Below, in pieces: positions 56,863 to 64,000 of a stretch of DNA of 64,000 bases. The translations under genes were made by a program, and so were the position numbers. The stretch lies in assembly GCF_004664715.2 (NCBI RefSeq), contig NC_051066.1, positions 75,923,147 through 75,987,146 of the forward strand, given 5' to 3'. Below the pieces are notes generated by a model. The model made no database searches and was not told the origin of the DNA. It worked only from the letters and a program-made list of their open reading frames with translations. This DNA comes from Peromyscus leucopus (Eukaryota; Chordata; Mammalia; Rodentia; Cricetidae). How positions within the stretch are numbered: position 1 is the stretch's first letter; every line of letters begins with the position of its first letter.

Positions 56863-56904
56863 AATTTGATTTTATTCATAAGATTTATTGTTATTTTAAA
56901 TTAT

Positions 56905-57068
56905 CTTCCACACAGGCATAGTTGCACATGCCTATAATTCAAGTGTTTTGGAAACATTCAAAGGTGGGTCAGGAGTTCAAAGTTATCATTGCCTACATAG
57001 GAAGTTTGATGGCAGGCTAGAAGGCAGACTGGGCTACATTAGGACCTTGCCTCAAAAAGAAAACAAAA
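56905..57068 (+). repeat. Old B1/PB1-like SINE, sense
   Basis: CACACAGGCATAGTTGCACATGCC, TTCAAAGGTGGGTCAGGAGTTC, ACTGGGCTACATTAGGACC and CTTGCCTCAAAAAGAAAAC, with an internal insertion. Diverged. Confidence 0.6.
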
Positions 57069-57364
57069 TCATCTTATTGACTTATTTATGTCCTTAATTT
57101 TGTGTTAACCTTACCAGAATATAAGCCCCTGTAAGCCCTCTTTACTATTATTAAAATAATGACAGCTACTTAATAGGTGTTAAGTAACCATTGAATAATC
57201 AAGTTAATGAGAAAGACAGGCTAAATAAAGGAGGCTCCAGGTTGACCTAAAAGGACAGCAGGAAGCATTTTGGTTGATGGCAGTCGACTATGTTCACAAA
57301 TCCAAAGAGTCCGTCAATCTTTCTACCTAGATACCTAACTCTCAACCTTTCTGCCAACTGCTCA
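57069..57364. other. No feature recognised
   Basis: Moderately AT-rich; no signature. Confidence 0.3.
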
Positions 57365-57640
57365 TTTACTTAGAAGACATTCTGAAAACATTTCTGTGTC
57401 CCAGGAACTGTTCTAGTTGCCACAGTGCTCAGGAGAACCTGCAGGTCCCCCAGCCTCTGCCACTGTGCTGCACACAGTCAAGATAAAGAAGCCAACTAGT
57501 AGAAACAAGGAGTTGACCACAAAACAATGACTTAATTATAGATGTTGTAAGTGGTGAGGAGTGGAAAGTGCCAAGATAGCAAGAAAAGACTTCTCTGGGT
57601 AGTCAACACCTATGATGAGACCCGGGTGGTAAAAAGTAAG
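57365..57640 (-). repeat. L2 LINE 3' end, antisense
   Basis: TTTCTGTGTCCCAGGAACTGTTCTAGTTGCCACAGTGCTC, GTAAGTGGTGAGGAGTGG and GAAAAGACTTCTCTGGGTAG follow antisense L2 order. It is interrupted at 57649 by a URR1 element. Confidence 0.65.
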
Positions 57641-57648
57641 CCCTAGAT

Positions 57649-57879
57649 CAGGGTTCTCAACCCTTCTAATGCTGCAACCTAATACACTTATTACAGTTCC
57701 TCATGTTGTGGTGACCATCAACCATAAAATTATTTTCATTGCTACTTCATAACAGTAACTTTGCTACTGTTATGAATAATAATGGAAATATCTGTGCCTT
57801 CCAATGGTCTTAGGTGACCCCTGGGAAAGACTCCTTTGACCCCCTAAAAGGGTTGTGACTCACAGATTGAGAACCATTT
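57649..57879 (+). mobile_element. URR1-like non-autonomous hAT DNA transposon with 8-bp duplication
   Basis: Starts CAGGGTTCTCAACCCTTCTA and ends GATTGAGAACCATTT, so terminal inverted repeats are visible. The body has TTCCTCATGTTGTGGTGACC, CATAAAATTATTTTCATTGC and TTTGACCCCCTAAAAGGG. Flanks CCCTAGAT (57641-57648) and CCCTAGAG (57880-57887) agree at 7 of 8, as expected for hAT insertion. No transposase frame; it was mobilised in trans. Confidence 0.92.
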
Positions 57880-57887
57880 CCCTAGAG

Positions 57888-58989
57888 AGTCAAGGGAGAA
57901 AGAGGTTCACAGACACCTGAAAATTTAGTTCCACTGAGGCATGAAATGTATATGTGGCACAGATAGAGTAAGCTAGCATGGAAGTAGATAATTTTGTGTA
58001 CATATACCTATAAACTAAATAATTATAATTTGATGAGTAGGGCTATGTCAACAATGACCTTGTATATTGAGGTTAATGCTACGTGAAACTGGGCCAGTCA
58101 TGGAAGTCAAGAACACCAGACTAAAATGAATACTGACCCTTATATGAAATGTCAGTCATTTTCCAAGTCATACAGGTATATGTTATTTTATTTTATTGAA
58201 ATACTTGGAAAATATCAGTAAAAGAAAGTTAATATTATCATAGACCATACTTTCTAACCATAAGCACCATTAAGATTTTGAGTCTTCCACTTGAAGTGTT
58301 TTTTTCTCTATGCATACATGTACATATGATTTTTAAAAGGATTGAGTACAGGAATGCTTGTGCTTTTAGGAGTCCCTCTAAAAGAAGAACAAACACAAAA
58401 ATTATGGGATACCTATAAACAAATCTCCTTTTGATGGAAACATATATAAATAAAGTTTAGAATATGCTTTTAATTACCAAACTCACTCCTAAAATGTATA
58501 AAGGGAAATCACTAGCTTTCACTTCATTTTCACAAAACCAGTCATGTGACAGGAAGGTTTTGATTTAAAAACAACAAAAGATACTTTTCTTCCTAATATA
58601 TGGTCAGACAGTTATTAGAATATTATGAAGTCTTCCTATAAATAATTAAGTGTATCTGTCAATGCCCCTGGTAAAATACATGAACTAAATGTATTTATGG
58701 GATGCAGTACCTAAGCTGATTACCATATGCTTATTCCCTTACCTAATCAGAACTAGTTTGTAATTCAAAACAAATGTCACAATCCTAGAGCAAAAGAAAA
58801 TTAATGAGAGTGAATAGTCTATAATTCTCGCTTTTAAGGAAGCCTGATCAACTGTTCTCAAACAAGCCACAGCACCTTATACTGGCCACTTTGAAGATCA
58901 AAACTAAAATATCTTGATAAATCTCTGGGCTATATTCCACACAAGTATGAAAAATCTAAAAAGATAGTGTATGACCAAAAACCTTTTCT
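57888..58989. other. About 1.1 kb without recognised features
   Basis: AT-rich; no frame over 60 codons; no repeat ends. Confidence 0.4.
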
Positions 58990-59460
58990 CTCCTCTGTTG
59001 GTTCAAGATAGAGGATTAATGAATGCCTCTTTCATTCATCCATGCCACATAATTTCCAGTGTTCTACTCTCCACAGTAGATGTACTGCACCATCCCTTTG
59101 ACTCTAATTCAGTCACATCAGTGGGCAAATATGAAGCCAGCAGAAGGTTGGAAAAGTGCTTACATATTTCAGTTCATTCTATTGCTTCTCCCTGATTGCA
59201 TGAACACATGCTTGAGCTAGCTTGCTGGAGCACAGCTGAACAGCTCCAGTCCTCCCAGCCAAGACTATCTGAGATCAGCCAAAAGCCAAATGATGCCCAG
59301 GTGGGCAAGTAAGCCTAGTCTAGACTCAAAGAACTGCCAATATCAACATCCAATATCAGCCTTCATGGCCAACTTGCAGACACGTGACCAAAATAAATAG
59401 TTAATTTGTTTTAATCCACAGAGTTTAGAAGAAATTAGCTACACAGTATTATAGAGGTAA
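58990..59460 (+). mobile_element. MLT1-like MaLR LTR, sense, ancient
   Basis: The 3' part is clearest: GACACGTGACCAAAATAAATAG (polyadenylation-signal region), TTTGTTTTAATCCACAGAGTTTAG and ATTAGCTACACAGTATTATAG. CAGCCAAGACTATCTGAGATC upstream fits the same family. The 5' limit is uncertain. Confidence 0.6.
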
Positions 59461-59559
59461 ACACACAAAAATCATATCCTGAAAGAGCAGATACGTTCTA
59501 TAGTAGCACTGTTTTCTTACTTTTGCAAAGTTAAAATGTATTAGAAAGAAATCTAAGTG

Positions 59560-59676
59560 TACCTGCTGGCATATGCTTCTAATCATAGAACCTGGAAGCT
59601 AAAGCAGGAAGGTCCAAAGTTTGAGGCCAGCCTAGGCTACACAGTGAGCCCCTGTCTCAAAAGCATTACAAAATCA
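59560..59676 (+). repeat. Old B1/PB1-like SINE, sense
   Basis: CCTGCTGGCATATGCTTCTAATC, AGCTAAAGCAGGAAGGTCC, AGTTTGAGGCCAGCCTAGGC, TACACAGTGAGCCCCTGTCTC. Confidence 0.75.
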
Positions 59677-59897
59677 GCACAATAATGTTTTTCCTTTATT
59701 TCTAAATACATTTTCTGCAAAGCAATATCAAACTATGCTTTAAAAATTTTACTATTCATGGTATTTTGATATTGCAAACTTCCATACTGAAGAAATATAC
59801 AGACTGGTGAAGTTATTCTGGTAGCTGCTGCTTTCATGTTGGTTTTCTTTAAAATCAAAGCTAACAATTACCATCCAAAAGGAAGTTGAATTTGTTC

Positions 59898-60332
59898 AGC
59901 TATAGGTCATACAAGATGTTTATAACACTTCCAACATATTCAACACACACTATAAAGAACATGACACCGGCATAGAGCTGCGGCAGTCTACTAGGACAGT
60001 AATAATGAACATGTGGCAGCATGGCAGCATACCAGTGTGAGACTGTAAAGTATTCCTGGGGACTAAATGCCACCATTTGTCTTGTGACTCTTGTAACACC
60101 CCTGCAAACTATCTTAACTAACAGTGTGTAGGGGAAATTCAACAACACACCAGTGACATAACATTCCATTACAGTGAATGCCACAAAAGCATAAAAGGGT
60201 CAATGCCATAACATCAAAAAAGGTTCCAGCTTTGTCTGAGACAATATCCACAGCACTGGCTAAAATGTATGATCTAATTATAGACACCATCCTAACAATA
60301 GCAGAAGATACTTTTTAAAAGTATACAAAGAA
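59898..60332 (-). pseudogene. Possible retropseudogene of a membrane protein, frameshifted, identity unknown
   Basis: On the minus strand one frame is open from a TAA near 60330. It includes RMVSIIRSYILASAVDIVSD and AGTFFDVMALTLLCFC. The frame 59900-60184 then takes over (FTVMECYVTGVLLNFPYTLL, VSHWYAAMLPHVHYYCPSRL, GVMFFIVCVEYVGSVINILY) and ends at a TAG. Together they would be about 140 residues, strongly hydrophobic with several membrane-like segments, joined by one frameshift near 60185. An AATAAA on the minus strand lies near 59700, about 200 bases past the stop. I do not recognise the protein. AT-rich DNA yields hydrophobic frames easily, so chance is a serious alternative. Confidence 0.25.
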
Positions 60333-60894
60333 GATGTACCAAAAACCAAGGTCTTATAATAATATTCAATTTTTTATAAAATAAAACATATGGGTTAAAA
60401 CATGTTCTTCAAACAACCCAGAATATAAGCTAGAAAAATTCACAATTATTTGAGAATTATGAAAATTCTAGGTAAAAACAAATAGGCAACAATAAATCAT
60501 AAAATTTTTTGGAAGTCTGTGATTCAATTAGCATCAATGTACAATGAAGCAAAATGGAGCCTCCTTCCTACAGGCTAGACAAGGCAGCTGAGCACTATAT
60601 GAAACACCCCAGTACCAACAAAACAAACTCAGATCTTGATTGATTTTGATTGATTCAGCTAAATCAATACACAGATGTGCCAAACTATGAATCAGAAATT
60701 TATATATAAAGAAAACCTTAACTGCATAAATTAAGACAGAAAGATTTCTAAAAATCAATAGTTTTAGTAGCTATTTCAAATATTAGTGAAATACCAACAA
60801 TTTAACCACAAATACAAAACAATCATTTCATAAGCCTGAGTGCATATACTAACAACAACAACAATAAAGGTTCATTCGTTATTTTCTCATTTAT
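60333..60894. other. No feature recognised
   Basis: AT-rich; an antisense 74-codon frame at 60534-60758 has no signature. (AAC)n-like run near 60852-60866. Confidence 0.35.
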
Positions 60895-61755
60895 TTAACC
60901 AAAGGTTTAACCAGAAGTAACTACAGGATTGGGGGTTTACTTTGCTCACAGTTTGGAGAAATAGGATCCATCTCCATCACAATATGAGAAGGCACGGTAG
61001 GTTTAGGTCACTGGGGTGACAACAGGAACCTGAAACCACTGGTTGTATCTCAACTGTATCAGTAGGTGAGGGACTGGTTTGTGAAAGGAATTTGGAAAAG
61101 TGTGGAGCTGTGAGCTGGAGAAACCTGTGAACTGGAGAATGTTGCAAACCGAGCTTAATGAGACATCTGGTGGGTGTGGAAAACCAGACTATCAACAAGA
61201 AAGGCCAACATGGAACATTGTTATAATGGGGTTTCAGAGAGAAACAGCACTCTGCTGAAAAGTAGACTAGGGACCTTTCATATTATATTCTGGCAAGGCT
61301 CCAATTGGACCATATCCTACCATCTTGAATGAGCCTGAATTCATATGTAATGGGCTGAATAGTTACGCATAGGAACTTCCAAAGCAAAATAAAGTTGAGG
61401 CTGTGACAAGGCTATTGTTCACTGTTTTTGTTGAGGTCTACAATGAGAATTCAAAGCACAAAGGTGTGAAAATAAGCAACTTGATGAGGAAAGGAACATG
61501 ACAGTGTTCATGCTGGCTGTATGTGATTGGAACATCTCACATCTCAACAGATCAGGAAACAGAATGGAAATGCTAGTATTCAACTGAAGTCCTCTTTTTC
61601 CCCTTTTTATTTACTCAGAACTCAGATCTCATATAAAGGTATCACCCATACTCAAGGTGAATTTTCCCTCCACTTCTCTTGAAACCCACTCAAAGATGGA
61701 CCTAAAACTATCTACATTTCCTAGGTGATTCAACATATAGTCTATTTGACGATGA
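60895..61755 (-). mobile_element. MaLR-type LTR (MTE-like), antisense, split by a ~545-bp insert
   Basis: Left piece: GGTTTACTTTGCTCACAGTTTGG and CATCACAATATGAGAAGG. Right piece: CAGGAAACAGAATGGAAATG, TTTTTCCCCTTTTTATTTACTC, CTAGGTGATTCAACATATAGTC. The same order is contiguous in the copy at 49573-49990. The material between about 61000 and 61545 does not belong to it. Confidence 0.5.
61000..61545. other. Insert within the LTR, family not identified
   Basis: Repeat-like in style (GGAACATTGTTATAATGGGG, GCAAGGCTCCAATTGGACC, ATATCCTACCATCTTGAATG) and probably another rodent LTR or retroposon. No TG...CA ends or duplication could be fixed. Confidence 0.35.
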
Positions 61756-63908
61756 AGGTAACTCACTGTGAGTTATATGATGAAGAAAATCAATGCTATC
61801 AACTATCATTCTGTATAAAAATTAATGAAAATGATAAACTACCAACAAAACAAGAAAAATAAAAAAAGCACAAGTTTCTCAAATTAGAAGTGTAAGGGTT
61901 ATAGCTTAATCAGACCCACACTTTAATGTCTAAGACAATCTAATTCAAAACATGACACAGTGGCATATTGAATATTTTAAGATAAATGAATCTGAAGGAA
62001 CAGTAGAAATAGGAAAACCCTCATTAACATGTTTCTCTCTGCCTCAAAAGGATCATGTAGAAATGATGTCTTGACCTCCTGTGAAATGGGACATAAAACC
62101 ATAATGCTAGTGTGCCTCTCTTATCTATGAAACAGGGGAAAGTTTTATATCTAAAAGTAAAGAATGAAAAACAAAACTCTGGGCAGACTGTCCTAGCTGC
62201 ATTTCCTATTAGAACCACTAGATCCTATCCCATGACCAACCACCCTGGTCCACAACTCTACAAAACTTTACTCAGTAAAGCATAAATCATGTTTCTTAAC
62301 TATTTCTACATGAACTTATTTCCTTACAAAAGTTTTCATGTTATATAAAACTTGAGGAAATGTAGAAGATCTTATTTAACCTGTTTTCTGTTACAAGAGT
62401 AACTCTGTCATGATACTACTATGAGTAAAAGGAAAGATATTTTCCCTCTCCTATACAAACTAGAAAGAAAATAAAAAATAAATTTTACATAATATTTCTG
62501 AAACATTTTATGGTTTATATGTATATTATGCTTCAACCAGAAGCATGGAGTCCATATGCAAGAAAATACCTAAATGATATGGCATTCAAGTAGATTATTT
62601 CTTTGCTACTAAATTCTTAAGTTCCTGAAGGTGGACATGTTGCATTATTTGTATGTTACTGGGTGCAACAAGGCAAGAAAAATACATCTCTGTAAAATGT
62701 TCTGTTTATCAGCTAGTCTCCTCTTTTCTCAATTAATGGAGTATGAACAGAAACATTCTAGTTCAATACACTAATTGACTCAAGTTCAATAACAACTTTT
62801 TCATACATCAAATTTTATAAGCCACACTCATGCATCAGGAAGCAATCATGTGACAGTGTTTTGGTCATTAGAAACTAAAATGGAAAATATAAAGAAAGCC
62901 CTAAGACAAATGCTGCAAAAATACTCTTTTCATTCAGGACCACAAAGCAAGTCCTCAATCATGCCTTTCTTATTTCTATAATCTCCACAAGGGCAGAATA
63001 TATACAGTTTCCTACCTGGTCCCTGAAGCCTAATAGCCAAGGACACTAAATTAGACTTCAGCAAGCACTCGTTCTATAACTGAATGTCTTGCTTTGTGAA
63101 TCTGTGCTTTAATGCCCATTTCTAATATTGAATGGAATTATGTCGGTAGCAATGGTTTGACTTATAAGTATTATATAATTAATTATTAAATCATGATTAA
63201 ATTTAAGATAGTAGCATTAGAATATTTTATTAGAATTAGAATATTAGAATATTTTATTAGCTATATACTGGCAAATCTATTTTTATTATATGCAAAAGGG
63301 AATTTCTATTCATCTAAGTGGACTTCAGAAATTCCTGAATCTGTTCAATGATTAAATTATCTGGAAAAGAACTGAGATCATATTCTGGGACTACGTCCAA
63401 GTTCAAGGTTGAGTTGTTTTGTCAATACAGCCATAGAAATACATAGCACTGATGCACAAGTAGTAAGAGTTCCAAGAAAAACTGAAGATCAATTGGAGTA
63501 AACTATTTTCAATAATATTTCAAAGATTATCTGACTAATGTACTTTTTACTGAAACAATTTACCATCATTGTTATCAGTAATACAGTGATTAAATTATTC
63601 TGAAGGAATGCATCACCCTTGATGCTTGCACCCCCAAAGAAAAATTATAGCACAACTTTTTCTAAGAGCCAATTATATTAGATTCATTATAGACAATACA
63701 TATTTGTCATGTATATTGACATGAAAATATTTTATCTTAAGCAAAGTCACAATGTGAAAAGAAATTATAAAATGAGCCAGCAGATACTTTTTTCTCAGAG
63801 ATATACTGTGGGTTTTTTTAAGTAAAAGGGAATCAAAATTTATTTACATCTGAATATTACTTTAGATTAAGTTTTTCAGAAATAACTCTTGTATCACTAG
63901 TTTTATAG
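61756..63908. other. About 2.1 kb AT-rich, no recognised gene
   Basis: The only structure seen is a 27-bp-period duplication at 63216-63260. Antisense frame 62024-62218 has no signature. Probably unique intergenic or intronic DNA. Confidence 0.4.
63216..63260 (+). repeat. Short duplication, 18 identical bases at a 27-bp offset
   Basis: ATTAGAATATTTTATTAG at 63216-63233 recurs exactly at 63243-63260. Confidence 0.9.
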
Positions 63909-63929
63909 ATGTGTGTGTGTGTGTGTGTA
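63909..63929 (+). repeat. (GT)10 microsatellite
   Basis: Uninterrupted TG/GT run. Confidence 0.95.
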
Positions 63930-64000
63930 TTACTTCCTGAGTAGCACGTGTGCCTTACTCTTTGAAGATCTTCCTTTTCTCATGCTTGACACTCAGCAGA

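Overview
This window looks like non-coding DNA from a muroid rodent, most likely a cricetid (hamster, vole or deer-mouse group). It is AT-rich and CpG-poor. It is built from rodent-restricted repeats (B1, B3, B4/ID-type SINEs, rodent LINE-1 3' UTRs, MT-type MaLR LTRs, URR1-like hAT elements) laid over older mammalian repeats (L2, MIR, MLT1-like LTR, L1M, MER5-like). The cricetid suggestion rests on the B1 right-end variant near 2130-2165 and on the style of the L1 3' ends at 15.3-16.0 kb and 33.8 kb. It is a judgement from memory, not a database result. Repeat family names are also from recognition, so read them as family-level calls.

I find no intact protein-coding gene, no recognisable multi-exon gene and no tRNA, rRNA or snRNA. 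Nearly every open frame longer than 60 codons falls in a LINE, a SINE or a microsatellite.

Layout. 0-3 kb: B4, B3 and a pair of L1 3' UTR pieces in opposite orientations, with a B1 between them. 3-9 kb: mostly old sequence with one URR1, one L2 and one L1 UTR piece. 9.3-11.3 kb: a (CA)n and a GC-rich L1-type 3' UTR carrying about four ~251-bp tandem units. 11.9-13.2 kb: an L2. 15.3-18.4 kb: a dense cluster with an L1/polyadenylated-RNA chimeric insertion, an MT-type LTR, and an L1 ORF2 3' end interrupted by a B1 piece. 19-26 kb: mostly unique, with B3, L2, microsatellites and, at 23.5 kb, a broken frame resembling a small secreted cysteine-rich peptide. 26-34 kb: L1 UTR copies, one nested in another, then a young 5'-inverted L1 with target-site duplications. 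34-45 kb: MIR, B3, L1, MaLR and L2 fragments. 46.9-48.6 kb: a 1.5-kb L1 3' region and an L2. 49.5-64 kb: MaLR LTRs, a ~306-bp purine tract, a GC-rich island of unknown nature, an old 5'-inverted L1M, URR1 inside an L2, an MLT1-like LTR, and a weak antisense retropseudogene candidate.

Nothing works together as a gene system. The interest lies in the insertion structures and in a few small unexplained open frames. Coordinates of old repeats are good to roughly 10-30 bases. Gaps between listed repeats are described as such.
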